Source: Ctenosaura bakeri (Eukaryota; Chordata; Lepidosauria; Squamata; Iguanidae). Taken from it: 64,000 nt of DNA. Positions 1 through 10,928 of this stretch are shown one piece after another (within the stretch, counting starts at the first letter, position 1; the number at the start of each line of letters is the position of its first letter). The translations under genes were made by a program, and so were the position numbers. The notes beneath the pieces are model-generated. The model saw only the letters and a list, made by a program, of their open reading frames with translations, did not search any database and was not told where the DNA came from. The stretch lies in the NCBI GenBank assembly GCA_948474755.1, contig CAOLHI010001247.1, positions 186,001 through 250,000 of the forward strand, read 5' to 3'.

Positions 1-371
1 TATGTTTAGCCTGGAGAAGAGAAGGTTAAGAGGTGGCATGATAGCCATATTTAATTGTTTGAAAGGCTGTCATGTGGAAGATGGGACAAGTTTGTTTTGT
101 GTTGCTACAGAGATCAGGACACAGAGCAATGGCTTCAAACTACAGCAAAACAGATCCCACCTAAACATTAGGAAGAACTTCCTGACAGTAAGAGCAGTCC
201 GACAGTGGAATATACTGCCTCGGAGAGTGTGGTGGGACCTCCTTCTTTGGAGGTTTTTAAACAGAGGCTGGGTGGCCATCTGTCAGCAGTGCTTTGATTG
301 TGTATTCCTGCATGGCAGAAGGGGGCTGCACTGGATAAGCCTTGTTGCCTCTTCCAAATCTACGATCCATG
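1..371 (+). repeat. CR1 LINE 3' end, truncated by window edge
   Basis: The translated stretch resembles the C-terminus of CR1 ORF2 (SLEKRRLRGGMIA, then NGFKL, then [10 protein letters not shown]) and continues into the CR1 3'UTR, which carries the 'cctgcatggcag' block. Frames are broken, so this is a decayed copy. It lies on the far side of the last visible RCC1L exon, presumably in an RCC1L intron. Confidence 0.85.
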
Positions 372-1204
372 ATTTGCCTTTTTGACTTTTCCGCCTTAAA
401 AAGTCTAATGGAAGGGAAATGGAGTACCCCAGTTCCAAGGCTGATGCATCTCTTTCTTTGTTCTGGAAGAATGAGCAGGGGGACACAGAAGGGCTTTGAA
501 TTCAGCAGATCCACAGCCTCTTCTGTCACACACGGAAAACACCTCCCAGCCACCCCAGCAATCTGAATAGCCCCAAGGGATCCTTTCCAAGGATCACAGG
601 ATTGCAACTTATTCAAATCAGTGGTTAAATCTGAGCATGAGAAATTCTAAAGTAAGTGATGATGGTAGTGGTTAGATGCACACTTTATTATGTACGTATT
701 CATTCATTTATAACTTTTGTATGGTTTGGTATAATAAAATTTCTAAACAGTTTATTTTACTCTTCTAATGCAATGTAAACATGAAATGAACATAATTTAA
801 AACGCTTCTAAAGATAATAAATATTAAAAAGACAGCAAATATACAGAAAAATAGAGTAGTTGCCATCCACTGAGGAAGGCAGCTGAAACATATGTTTTCA
901 GGCATTTAAAACTCCAAACAATCTCCACCTCTCAAACCACAGTGGAGGATGTTCCACAAGGTGAGTGCCATCACTGAGAACTGTAAAGTACTGAAAAGGC
1001 TTGCCTTTTCAATGCCACATCGTGGCATTCCCCAGACCAATGCTCTCCCGATGCTATGAGCCATAATTTCCATCATCCTTGACCATGTTCCACTATGGCT
1101 AGGGCTGATGGGAATCATAGTTCAAAACACTTCAAAGGGCCCCAATTGGGGAAGGTCACATTACACAAGCACAGCAGATTAAAACTGCAGGGTGATTCTC
1201 TCAC
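372..1204. other. Intronic sequence without recognised gene
   Basis: No exon-like open segment with splice sites is visible here. The stretch is AT-rich around 650-870. A short piece at about 1085-1130 resembles the squamate 'gggaatcatagttc' non-autonomous hAT-type remnants. It is probably RCC1L intron. Confidence 0.5.
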
Positions 1205-1271
1205 CTGTAAACTTCCCCTTCAATCACTTTTCGGCCACACTGCCCATAGGAGTTGTTGCCCATGCTGAACA
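1205..1271 (-). CDS. RCC1L: RCC1L exon 4
   Basis: This 67-bp exon encodes [15 protein letters not shown] and VIEGEVYR, the core of an RCC1 repeat. On the minus strand the acceptor reads ctttgtttcag and the donor is gtgagag. The first codon, V, is split with exon 3 (G|TG). Confidence 0.9.
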
Positions 1272-1341
1272 CTGAAACAAAGTTAGGGGAGACTATCAGA
1301 CAACTATCAAATACCACCACTCTACAACCAAGGGAAAGAAA

Positions 1342-1417
<76 letters not shown>

Positions 1418-4400
1418 GAACTGGGGCTAAGAATCATAAAATCATAGAAATGTAGAGCTGAAAGAGACCACATGGGCCATCCAGTCCAACCCCCTGCCAT
1501 GCAGGAACACCCTCAAAGCATTCCCAACAGATGGCCATCCAGCCTCTGCTTAAAAACCTCCAAAGAAGGAGACTCCACTACACTCCGAAGCAGCATATTC
1601 CACTGCCGGACAGCCCTGACCATCAGGAAGTTCTTCCTGAGGTTCAGGTGGAATCTCCTTTCCTGCAGCTTGAATCCACTGCTCCTTGTCCTGGTCTCTG
1701 GAGCAGCAGAAAACAAGCTCTTTCCCTCCTCTACATGGCAGAGATTTCCTTTTCCACAGGCCTGCTTCCACACATGCTAATGGCCATTACCCACATACTG
1801 GAAAAGGCCATGTTGATAGCTTAAAACATGGGTAAATCCCACCCACCTTGTTTGAAACTACAGCTCCTGTAAGTCCTAGCCAGAAAGGCCAGGGATGGGA
1901 GCTATCTGAAACATCGAAAAAGAATGAAGTTGCCTACACCATCTTTAGAAGGTTGATCTTGTGGTTCTATGCATGTGGCTACCCGCAAGGATTTCTGTGC
2001 TGGAAGTGGAGAAAGGTGCAACAGGACCTGTTCTGGGTATCTTTGGGGACAACAACGGTGGAGACAGACCATTAGGGCCACATGGATGTTTGGCTCTTTA
2101 ATTTGCTGACGTGTCTTTTAGGAGCCAAGAACACCGCCCCCTGTTGAATCAGACCACTGATCCATCCATTCCAGCACTGTCAACTCTGTCTGGCAGGTGT
2201 GGAGGGTTTCAGGTAAGACGGTCTCCTAGCCCTATCTGGAGATCTCTGGTATTCCATGATGATCCCCCATCCAAACACTGACCAGGCCTGACCCTATTCA
2301 GCTTCTGAATAGATGAAACTGGATGTGTTCAGGATGGCAAGGGGCTCTAATTAAACTTCACTCTTGGGGATGACCTCTTCCTCTTCAGTCTCCTTTCTTC
2401 TCTCTCCCAAGCCTAGCGGTTAAATTCCTAGCTCAACTTCCTCTATTTAGATACAGTATCTATAATAATTTTTTTCCTTTTTACTCTAAACTGCATCCTC
2501 TGCCTGAAAAAGCACCATACTTCCACTAACATCACCAACATTCTTCACAGCCAAGTGCAGAATTGAATCTTTGCATTGTTTTTGTGACTGCGGCAGTAAG
2601 AGCCTATTTAGACGTAGCCCTGAATCAAAGACACACAAAAACATGAAACAGACCTTTATTAGAATTCAGAGTCACGTCATACCTCCTTCTGCATCCGTTA
2701 GCACTAAGGAATGTGCTCTCCCACAGGACACCTGCAAGACTCGGGTCTGCTGAGGCTTGTCCAGGGGCAGTGGGACTGGGCTGGGCTCCAAGACATATTC
2801 ATAGCCTTTTGCTTTTCAAAAAATATGTATGTAATAAAAGAAAAGACAAATATGGTGCATATGAACATGACTGAGGTTTTTTAGGGATTCTTTAAAAATT
2901 ACAAAATCAATAAACCACAGTAACATAACTCTAATACGCAATAACAGAGCAGCATATAAAAGTAGACAAGAACACAAGACTATCAAAGTAACAATAAAAA
3001 CTCTCTGGCACGATGATGACGATGACAATAATGTGCTTTCAAGTGAGCTCCAATTTAAGAAAGCTTTTCTATTTATTTGAGCGTTTGCATGTCTCCAAGT
3101 GGTTTCCAACTTATGGTGACCGTAAAGTGAACCTATTGGGTTCTCTTGGCAACATTCATTCAGAGGGGGTTTGTTATTGCCTCCAAGGCTGAGAGAGTGT
3201 GACTTGCCAAGGCCACCCTGTAGGATTCCACAGCTGAGCAAGTGGTTGAACCCTGATCTCCCAGAGTCCTAGTACAGCAGTCAAAAGCACTATGCCATGC
3301 TGGCTCTCCCATTCATTTGTACCTATTTTTTAATTTTATTGTCAGCTACCCTAAGTACCAGTTCTATGAGAAAAGCTGGGCTATACATCAAACAAATAAA
3401 TGCCAGGCCAAGGATCCAACATTAATAGCAGCCAAGCAAATGCTTCTGGGAAGCCTGCTAGGTCGGCTTGTAGGCAAGTCCTCTCAATAGCACTGCCCCA
3501 GCTTCCGCTACTGTTGACTATGGCCTGCCTCGAAACAGGGATGTTCTCCTTTTAATCACAAAGGGACCAGCTGGATCAGAATGAAGTTTTTTTGAGTTTA
3601 GTCTCTTCTCTGAAAGCCTCATTCTTTCCAAGCAGGGCACGTGCAGGAGAGGAAGGGCCACAGTACAGAGAAAACAGCATATGCCTAAATCCAGTTGTAT
3701 GGAAAATGGCAGTCCTGCAGCAGTCCCAGGAGCAACCCAAAACCACCACATCACCTGGCAGACTCTACCCAGAGTTTAATCTGAATGTCTATGATCCCTT
3801 TTTCCCACATTACATCTTACGACTCTGATCATGCAGATTTCATGATTTTAACATCAAAGCAATCTTGCCTCCCCACTCAATATGCACACTTTTTAAAATT
3901 TATTTGAGAGATAATAAGATGTAACAGCCAGCATGGTGTAGTGGTTTGAGTTTTGACTAGGACACTGGGAAGCCAGGGTTCAAAATCACCACTCAGCCAT
4001 GGAAACCCACCAGGTAACCTTGGGCAAGTCACATTCTCTCAACCTCAGAGGAAGGTAAGGGCAAACCACCTCTGAACAAATTTGGCCAAGAAAACTCCTT
4101 TGATAGGTTCACCTACAGTTTCTGCAAGTCAGAAATTATTTGAAAGCGCACAACTAAATCAACCGAAAGATATGGAGTCCACAAGCTTCCACATTTCTGG
4201 TGTGTCCTCTGAGCTTCCAAACAAAGATATTACACCAATAGCAAATTAGAATTTTTTCTTATGGACAAATGTGGCTCCTTTGCCTGCAATCAACAAGAAT
4301 AAGATGCCTAAAAGACATTGTTTTCATTGCAATTAAGGTGCTCTGAAATCTCCTGGTGCCACAACTGGAGCTTTTAAGAAAGCAAAAAGGAAGTTAAAAA

Positions 4401-7400
4401 CAGGAGCAGAAACAGGATACAATGACTCTTACAATTTACTCCAGGTTCATACATTCTGTAGTGGGATACTGTTCCCTCAGAAGTTCATTTGGTGTCTATC
4501 TTACTCTCTTTGCCCTATGTTTTTGAAATCTTTTTTTGAAACTTTTGAAATCTTCCCAAAAATTTCAGAAGCAATTATTAATTCCATTCACTATTTCATT
4601 CTGCTTTAATCACTTAAGAGGCATTTGTTACATTTTAGTTATTTTACTGCAAACCACCTTGGGTATTTGGTTGAAGGGTGATGTAAAAATGCTAATAATA
4701 AAAATAATAGCACAGACTGTGGCATCAATGAAGCTGCAATGACAGCATGGAACACTTCAAACTCTGTTAAGTCTCCTCTCTTACTTACACCGATCTTTCC
4801 TGCTCTGATGGAATCCGATCTGAGAATCCTTGTTCAGCCCCATGCCCCAAACTTTGGTAATATCAGTTGTTCGGGAGGACAGGAGTGTGAATCCATATCC
4901 ACAGGCAGCAGAGGATATCTTTCAAAGTAAAATATAAGTCAATGTTTAGTTCTGGTTTGATATAAGAGATTGCAAAGCAAAGATAGGGAACAAGTAGCCC
5001 TCCAGATGTTGTTACTATAACACAACCCTGATCAGACTCAGTCCAGCATGGTCAATGGCCAGGAAACACTAGAACTGTAGGCCAGGGCATGTGGAGGCCA
5101 ACATGATCCTCACTCATGGTGTACAAGGAGAATGAAAGAGAAAAATCATCCCTAGGATGAAGTCTGGCATCCACAGGTGATCAGAAATTTCATTCAAAAG
5201 AAACATCCTGGAAGACCAATGGAATGCTTTGTCCTTCCTCCAGTCCACTTGTTTTCCATGCCAGTGCAGTGGAATGAAATCCTTTTTCTCTACAGCCAGC
5301 ACAGAAAGAAGGCTGAAGCACAAGGGTAGACTACTCAACATGTTTTCCACCAGTCCACTTTGATTGATAGAAGTTTAAGGGGGAAAAACTGTTACTAGAG
5401 CAGTTTTCAAACAGCTCTGTTAATCTGCTTCAGTATAAAACAGGAAGGGAAAAGGACTCTTCTAGCTGGATTCATACAAAATTTAGGCTGAAATAAATTA
5501 TTCTTAAAGGTACCACAAGACTCTGTCTTTCCCTTTTGCACTGCTAAGAGATTTATTCTTTAAAAGCAGGTGTTTGTCTCCTTTGATATTTTGTGTTACA
5601 TTATGATCCTATCCTTCCTCCAAGAAATTCAATGTTCTTCTTCCACAACACCATGAAATATTATCCTGACAGCAATCGGAGTCTGGGAAAATTACTTTTT
5701 TGGATTACATTTCCCTGAACACCCCCACCCCTGCAACAGGACCAGCTGGATGATTCTGTGATTTCAACTATAAAAAGGACAGTGTTCTAAATTCTGGAAA
5801 CAACTTTACAAGGTTGAGAACTATTTAACTGCATGGCCAAATGGAGGTTTGAATATACCGCCTTTCTTAAAGTGACAATTAATTAACAGTTTTTACATGT
5901 GAGGTATGCTGCAGCTCAAGATTTCAGTCACTGCACTCTGTGCTTTCCAGTGTTTCTCCCTGTGCTTTCCAGTGTTTCTCCAAACAGGCAATATCCTATG
6001 CCCACTGAACATGGGTTTTCACTGGGTTACTTTGGAAGTCCATTGGACTTAAACTTTATTTTTCTGTAAAGGGTTGCAGGGCAGTATTTCTACAAAGTTT
6101 AGTGTTCTTACCACTCTGCCCCCAAGCCTGCCAACACTTTTGGTCACGGTGCAGTTCTGGTCATGTAAAAACTGGTATCTTGACTGAACATCAGAAACAG
6201 AGACAGTAATATCACTGATCTTCCACAGGAAGATTGCGGAGAACCCAGAAAAAATGAAAGCGCACAGAACCCAGTGAACATAACAGATGAGCAAATGGTG
6301 TCTCAAACTTGGGTATTACCTTATACACATTTATAGCAAGTTCCTTTTCTTCCTATACCCGCCACATCCTATGCCAGTGCTATGGAAGAACTTATGGCCC
6401 TGTAGACATATTGGCCTACAACTCCTACCAGTTCCATTTACCATTGCCAAAAGTTTGAAAGCTGTTAGCACACTTTTCTACTTTCCGCACCTTCTGAGCC
6501 CGCCTTCTCCTGGCCTACCCAATCTAATTTTAATTGTGTTTTTAATTGTATTTTTAATCACATTTTAACTGTACTTTTAATTGTACTTTAATCATGATAT
6601 ATTTTAAATCATAGTATATTTCTATTACTCAATCTATGTTTTCATGTATTTTAATTACGATATTTTAGTTCTACATTCTGTACGCCACCTTGAGGAGAGT
6701 GGGTAACAAATAAAATTTATTATTACTATTATTATCATTATTGTTATTAATTGTTGAAGCTAGCATGAGTCACAACCTACCTGTGAACTCAAACTGAAGT
6801 ATGAAAGGTAAGGAAGAACTAACTAAAAGTACAACTATTTCTCCCTTAGGATAGTTGCTCTTACTGTAGCTCTAAACTACAAACATGGAGATGCTTGAGA
6901 AAAGTACTTTTGGAACTGTGCTGATATTTTAGAAAGACTGTTTCTTCTAATAGTGCAGTAAATATAGACTCAATGTCCTACTAATAGATGGAAGTCAAAA
7001 AGCACACACCCCATTGTAAAGTAGGCTTGATTTTGGAAGGCTGAAGTCCACCAACCTTGTTCTATGTCAATGCTCTGCTACACCACTTACTATCATAGTA
7101 CTGCTGTAACTAGCTGTGAAATTACAATCATCCCTCCACATTTGCTAGGGTTAGAGGCACAGGACCTTTGTGAATGTGGAAAAACCGTGAATAACTTGAG
7201 GCCCTCCCAAAGCATATTTAATACACAGAAAAAGTATGATCACTGTATTCAACCCACTGTGGATTCCTCTGAGGCATCAAGAGTTCCTTCCCAAGGCAGA
7301 AGTGGGGGGCTGGTGAGCTTCCTGCCACCTCCACTGCTGTCCCACACCATTTTTAAGAGGGACTCACAAGCCTCATTCGCAGTTTCTCAGTCTCATGAGG

Positions 7401-9530
7401 TTTGCAGTCTCTGTTAAAAATGGCACAGGGAGGCAGCAGAGGGGACAGTAAATAATCTGCGAATAAGGGCTAACTGTATTTTTTGAACTGTGCTGATATT
7501 TTAGAGACTGTTCCTTCTAGTAGTAGAGTAGTGTCTGCTAAGGGTGCATATAAATATAAATATAAACCCAATATCCTGCTAATAAATGGAAGTCAAAAAG
7601 TGCATATCCCATTGTAAAATTGGCTTGGTTTTGGAAGGCTGAAGTCAGTGATGTAGACTCAAGCCAACTGACTCGGACTTAAGTCACCTCAGTGACTTGA
7701 CTTGGGCTCGACTTCGCAACAAAGATGTGCTGACTCAACTCCAGACCTGTATATTTTTTTAGTGACTGACTTGCTGCCCTTGATTCAGTAACATAACACA
7801 TTCATTCAATAATCTTACTACTTTGAAAAAAGCTTTCAATCTGTCTCAAGCCGAAACTGTGGGCACATTTCCCAGATGGGAAAAGCAAACAGGTTAGGCG
7901 ATGGACCTGAGGTCTGCTCAGCAGCCTGTCCCTGCTACATATTGGAGGAGCTTTCTAAAACTTTTCCTAAGAACAGAAGGCAAGACTTGTCCCCAAAGCA
8001 CGGGGCATTTTTCTCAGAGAACCCCAAGTGTGTTAGGCAGTGGGCTTGAGGAGGAGGGATCCCTCCTTCTACTGCTTTTGAAGCATCAGTAATGGACAGT
8101 ACGAAGGATCCTGTTCCGTACTTCTGAAAAATCTTCCAGCTTTGGAAATGGGAAGTAAGAAGGATCCTATTCCCCACTTTTACAGCTGCAGACTCTTTTA
8201 TAACCATTGGCACAAAAGCCTCCAGGCTTCAAGAAGGGGGACTAAGAAGGATCCTATTCCTCACCTCTGAAGCTGTAGGTGGTAAAATCTCAAATGCGGG
8301 GGCCAACTCTGCTTAAATTGTTAAAACTGACTTTATTCAACCCTGTCAAGAAATTCTGGAATATAGGTTGGGGTTTAAAGTTGGCTCCCAGACTTGAGAC
8401 TTGACTTAAAAGTATCTTCAAAGACTTGACGGTAGAGACTTGAGACTTGGAGTAAAAGATTTAGATACCTCACTGGCTGAAGTCTCCATCAAACCTGTTC
8501 CGCATCAATCCTCTGCTACACCACCCCTTACTATCATTGTACTGCTGTAACTAGGTCTTACCACTCTATTCTGCTTTGAGTAGACCCCATCTGGAAGACT
8601 GTGTCCAGTTCTGGTAACCTCAATTCAAGAAAGATATTGAGAAGCTGGAGTGTGTTCAGAGAAGGGGGACCAAAATGGTGGAGGGTCTGGAAGCCATGAA
8701 GCCCTATGAAGAGCAGCCTAGGGAGCTGGGAATGTTTAGCCTGCAGAAGAGAAGGTTAAGGGGGACACGATAGCCAGGTTTAAATATCTGAAGGAACGTC
8801 ATGTTGAGGAAGGAGCGGGCTTGTTTTCTGCTCTCCGGAGACCAGGACAAGGGGCAACAGATTCAAGCCACAGAAAAGGCGATTCCACCAGAAACTCAGG
8901 AAGAACTTCCTGACGGTCAGAGCTCTCTGGCTGGAATCTGCTGCCTCCATGGAGTGTGGTGGAGTCTCCGTCTTTGGAGGCTTTTAAGCAGAGGCTGGAG
9001 GGCCATCTCTTGGGAGTGCTTTGATGGGTGTTCCTGCATGGCAGGGGGCTGGACTGGATGGCCACTGGGGTCTCTTCCCACTCTAGGATTCTTTTAAATT
9101 ACTCTTCCCTCTGCCTGGCTGATGAGCCTTTTACAGCAGTGCTGCCCACCCTACCACTGAAGGATCCATCAGTACATGTGCCCAACCCAAACATTCAGGA
9201 TCCAAACGACAAGAGCGGCTTGCTCTCCTTCCCCCACCTTCTCCTCCACCTCCAGTCGATACGGGATGGTCTGGATCCTCCTCGGCTTCTTCCACCCAGC
9301 ATCGGGCGCCACGAAGCTGGGAATCCCCAGCGCCCCCGAGTAAGAGAAGCCCCACACGAACACGCGGTCCTTTCTCTTGGCGCGGCGCCCCACATACTGG
9401 CAAATGGGGGCCGCCTCGTCGGCCTCCTGGAGCTCGCGGGCGCTCTTCCTCCCCGCTGCTCCGGCCAGGCCTCTGGAGAGCCCGTCCGGGGGAAGGCGGG
9501 GAGAGAGACCCAGGAAGGCCCTGCGGCCAT
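1205..9530 (-). CDS. RCC1L: RCC1L (WBSCR16), RCC1-like mitochondrial GEF; exons 1-4 only
   Basis: RCC1L is an RCC1-type beta-propeller protein of the mitochondrial matrix and inner membrane. It is known from mammals as an OPA1 exchange factor and as part of the mitoribosomal rRNA pseudouridylation module. Four exons are visible on the minus strand: 9238-about 9530, 4789-4918, 2683-2811 and 1205-1271. Their phases agree at every join. Recognisable segments are [19 protein letters not shown] with [16 protein letters not shown] (exon 1), [19 protein letters not shown] with [18 protein letters not shown] (exon 2), [11 protein letters not shown] with [16 protein letters not shown] (exon 3) and [15 protein letters not shown] (exon 4). 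These are the first RCC1 blades. The remaining exons, with most of the propeller, lie beyond position 1. The exact start is unresolved because exon 1 has no in-frame ATG. Identification is firm; the 5' boundary is not. Confidence 0.9.
1333..1418 (+). repeat. Compound tetranucleotide microsatellite (GAAA)n-(GCAA)n
   Basis: About 45 bp of GAAA units pass directly into about 40 bp of GCAA units. The array lies in RCC1L intron 3, roughly 60 bp from exon 4 and next to a CR1 3' end. Confidence 0.95.
1431..1745 (-). repeat. CR1 LINE 3' end
   Basis: On the plus strand the copy begins with the reverse complement of the CR1 terminal octamers (aatcataaaatcatag). It then runs through the conserved 3'UTR and the end of ORF2. 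It is truncated at about 1745. Confidence 0.9.
2110..2330. repeat. Unclassified interspersed repeat, second copy near 51.95 kb
   Basis: The segment around 2210-2310 (tctcctagccctatctggaga, then cctgaccctattcagcttctga) matches 51970-52020 (cccagccctatatggaga, then ctgaccccacttagcttctga). Two diverged copies 50 kb apart indicate an old dispersed element. The class was not recognised. Confidence 0.5.
2683..2811 (-). CDS. RCC1L: RCC1L exon 3
   Basis: This 129-bp exon encodes [11 protein letters not shown], then [18 protein letters not shown] and AEG, matching RCC1L closely. The acceptor AG is at 2812-2813 and the donor gtatga lies below 2683. It begins with the last two bases of a serine codon shared with exon 2 and ends with the first base of the valine codon of exon 4. 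Confidence 0.92.
3040..3308 (-). repeat. tRNA-derived SINE, minus copy
   Basis: Read on the minus strand it starts gagagccagcatggcatagtg, with an A-box-like region and a B box (gggttcaacc). It continues into ggcaagtcacactctctcagcc and the 'ccataagttggaaaccacttg' tail. The same family lies in plus orientation at 3921. Confidence 0.8.
3921..4165 (+). repeat. tRNA-derived SINE, plus copy
   Basis: It opens with cagccagcatggtgtagtgg (A-box-like) and gggttcaaaatc (B-box-like), then ttgggcaagtcacattctc, and ends near gtcagaaattatttgaaagc. It is a pol III SINE rather than a tRNA gene because no cloverleaf can be formed. It lies in RCC1L intron 2. Confidence 0.8.
4789..4918 (-). CDS. RCC1L: RCC1L exon 2
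   Basis: This 130-bp exon encodes [19 protein letters not shown] and [20 protein letters not shown]. The acceptor is ttttactttgaaag and the donor gtaagtaag. It joins exon 1 at a codon boundary (K|I), as expected for RCC1L. Confidence 0.93.
4993..5080. repeat. hAT-type MITE remnant
   Basis: The stretch 'agccctccagatgttgttactataacacaac' followed by 'gtccagcatggtcaatgg' resembles the common amniote non-autonomous hAT family. It is short and decayed. Confidence 0.45.
5081..6900. other. RCC1L intron 1, no further gene recognised
   Basis: No exon-like segment was found. Positions 6500-6740 are AT-rich and end in 'gtacgccaccttgaggagag' followed by aataaa/ttattatt, which looks like the 3' tail of an old LINE or SINE. 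Otherwise the sequence appears unique. Confidence 0.4.
6907..7112. repeat. Copy A of a local duplication (copy B 7484-8553)
   Basis: The segment from 'gaactgtgctgatattttag' through 'atggaagtcaaaaag' and 'ggaaggctgaagtc' to 'ctgctgtaactag' recurs in the same order at 7484-8553. In copy B it is split by an inserted hAT element. Confidence 0.8.
7122..7478. mobile_element. Tigger-like non-autonomous mariner element, degraded
   Basis: The left end (ccctccacatttgctagggttag) and the right end (aatctgcgaataagggctaactg) are inverted forms of a Tigger-type terminus (cagttggccctccacattcgcg). No transposase reading frame remains. It separates the two copies of the local duplication. Confidence 0.5.
7484..8553. 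repeat. Copy B of the local duplication, split by a hAT insertion
   Basis: Segments 7484-7645 and 8476-8553 together match 6907-7112. The middle, 7646-8475, is the inserted element. Copy B carries small internal differences, including an extra 'ataaatataaatataa' stretch. Confidence 0.75.
7646..8475. mobile_element. hAT-type non-autonomous DNA transposon (830 bp)
   Basis: The ends are an imperfect terminal inverted repeat: CAGTGATGTAGACTC on the left, and a right end TACCTCACTG whose reverse complement is CAGTGAGGTA. Both ends are flanked by the 8-bp direct repeat GCTGAAGT (7638-7645 and 8476-8483). TIRs starting CAGTG with an 8-bp target duplication are typical of hAT. Inside is an imperfectly repeated 'aaggatcctattcc' motif and 'gacttgagacttg' runs. 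There is no transposase frame. Confidence 0.8.
8560..9093 (+). repeat. CR1 LINE 3' end
   Basis: The copy runs from a [21 protein letters not shown] block (gagtagaccccatctggaagactg) through ORF2 C-terminal sequence to 'tcttcccactctaggattc'. It ends about 145 bp below RCC1L exon 1, inside intron 1. Confidence 0.88.
9238..9530 (-). CDS. RCC1L: RCC1L exon 1 coding part; start unresolved
   Basis: The frame encoding [19 protein letters not shown], then [16 protein letters not shown], and ending in RLEVEEK before the donor gtggggg is RCC1L. That frame is open from 9678 (after a TGA at 9679-9681) to 9238 but contains no ATG. The best-placed ATG, at 9530-9528 (ATGGCCGCAGGG), is one base out of frame. 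It would begin an MTS-like stretch with basic and no acidic residues. A single-base indel between about 9530 and 9450, a sequencing or assembly error in very GC-rich DNA, or a non-AUG start could explain this. The upper boundary given is therefore approximate. Confidence 0.7.
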
Positions 9531-9910
9531 CGGGCCACGACGCCGGCTGGAGACGGAGGGCGGGCCCAGCGGGGAGCTCCGCGCCCGGCCTCCGAAGGGG
9601 CAGACGGGGGGCGCCGCAGAACCCGGGGAGGGCCCCCCCTTCAGCCCCACAGAGGCCGCCAGAAGGGCCCGGGAGGCCTCACACGAGAGTCCCGGCCTCC
9701 GAGGAGAGCCCCCGATCCCCCGAAGGAGGGCCAGCGACAGCGCCCAGGGTCCCCGCCGGAGCCTCGGCAGATTCCCCGCAGCCCTGTTTGGGCCCCATAT
9801 CCGCCTCCCTGGGGCGGACAAGAGCTCCATCCCAAGCCCCTGAGGCGTCGCCGGAGCTGCCCTCCTTCCAAAGCCCGCAAGCGGTCACGCCTGTGGCAAG
9901 CACGGCAGCA

Positions 9911-10206
9911 TGAGCGACGCCATTTTCTTTTCCCCTCACCTTCCACCCTGAATTCTACGCATGCGCTGTGCTACCCCCGCGGCCTGTCATGACGCGAGAG
10001 TAGAAAAAGGGAGGCCGTGGGTGAGGGGGTCCCCATGTTACGCTCGAGCAGGGTAGGGTAGGAGGAAAGGTTGCCCAATCACAGCATTGGTGGGGATGAG
10101 TTTTTTAAAAGATACAATTTTTGGTTTCCCACATTTTATACATTCGGAGGAATTAGGCGAGGGTATTCTCCTACATCGCCTTTTTTCCCATTTTGCGCAG
10201 GCGCAC
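9911..10206 (-). promoter_or_regulatory. RCC1L: RCC1L promoter region, CpG-rich with YY1/NRF1-like sites
   Basis: CpG density is high from about 9230 to 9980. A YY1-like gacgccatttt lies at 9916-9926, an NRF1-like tacgcatgcgct at 9956-9967, and a near-consensus NRF1 motif tgcgcaggcgcac at 10194-10206. NRF1 and YY1 sites are common in promoters of nuclear genes for mitochondrial proteins, consistent with RCC1L. No TATA box is seen. Site calls are by eye. Confidence 0.5.
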
Positions 10207-10308
10207 TGGCTGGTTTATGTCGGCGGCCATGACACTAGGGGCAATTGCCGAAGCCCCTACCTATGTTTTCATTGCGCCTGGTGAAGTAGTGTAGACTGTT
10301 CAGTCTGT

Positions 10309-10464
10309 GGCTGTTTCCGCACTAAACTGTTGTAGTGCTATTCCACCTTCAATATCCTATGGAATCCTGGGATTTGCCGTTGAGGGAGGGGCCTGAGGCC
10401 CAGGATTCCGTAGGGTGTTGAAAGTGGAATAATAACGCTATAACAGTGTAGTGCGGAAAGGCCC
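10309..10464. mobile_element. Foldback MITE copy 1
   Basis: The arms are ggctgtttccgcactaaactg on the left and cagtgtagtgcggaaaggccc on the right. Between them lies the family core (tatggaatcctgggatttgc with its inverted partner). Candidate 3-bp target duplication TGT is at 10306-10308 and 10465-10467. Confidence 0.8.
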
Positions 10465-10499
10465 TGTGAAAGCTTCTCCTAACACCTTCTCTTAGACCC

Positions 10500-10595
10500 T
10501 TTCTCCACCACACTGTTGCAGTGGTATGATCCCACTCCCAAACTCCTATGGAATCCTGGAGTTTGCAATTTAGAATTCCCAGCCATAAAATATGG
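10500..10595. mobile_element. Foldback MITE, half element
   Basis: Only a left arm remains: ctccaccacactgttgcagtgg, then cctatggaatcctggagtttgc. The right arm is missing. Confidence 0.55.
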
Positions 10596-10839
10596 ACTGT
10601 TCACAGCAGAGGCAGGAACCAATTTTTAAAGTTATTTTTAGCTAGGTCATGTATTGTAACATTGTTGAGATCAGTATTGTTAGTTGTAAGAATGTTATAA
10701 GGATGTTTTAGGAATTTTTCTTTTTTTGTTGTCTTGTGTTTGTGTTTAACGAACTTAAAAGAAACCACAAAAGTCAACCTCCAGTTTCCTAGGTAAGCAA
10801 TAGCTTGTAAAAGAGGATGATTTGCTAGACAGGGATTGT

Positions 10840-10928
10840 CAGAGAGAGAGAGAGAAGAGAAGGAAGGAAGGAAGGAAGGAAGGAAGGAAGGAAGGAAGGA
10901 AGGGTATGCATGCATGCATGCATGCATG
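10840..10928 (+). repeat. Compound microsatellite (GA)n-(GGAA)n-(TGCA)n
   Basis: Three simple repeats follow one another: gagaga, then about ten aagg units, then tgca/catg units. The last part is self-complementary. Confidence 0.95.

Noticed and set aside
1201..1500. ORF containing poly-(Ala-Cys-Leu)/Phe-Leu runs
   Set aside because: Produced by the GAAA/GCAA microsatellite. Only its last 22 codons, the RCC1L exon 4 part, are real coding sequence.
3921..4165. tRNA gene suggested by A- and B-box-like motifs (also 29560-29808)
   Set aside because: The sequence continues into SINE bodies and tails, and no cloverleaf with acceptor stem can be drawn.
9028..9843. 271-codon plus-strand ORF in GC-rich DNA
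   Set aside because: It is antisense to RCC1L exon 1 and owes its openness to base composition; its N-terminus is CR1 sequence.
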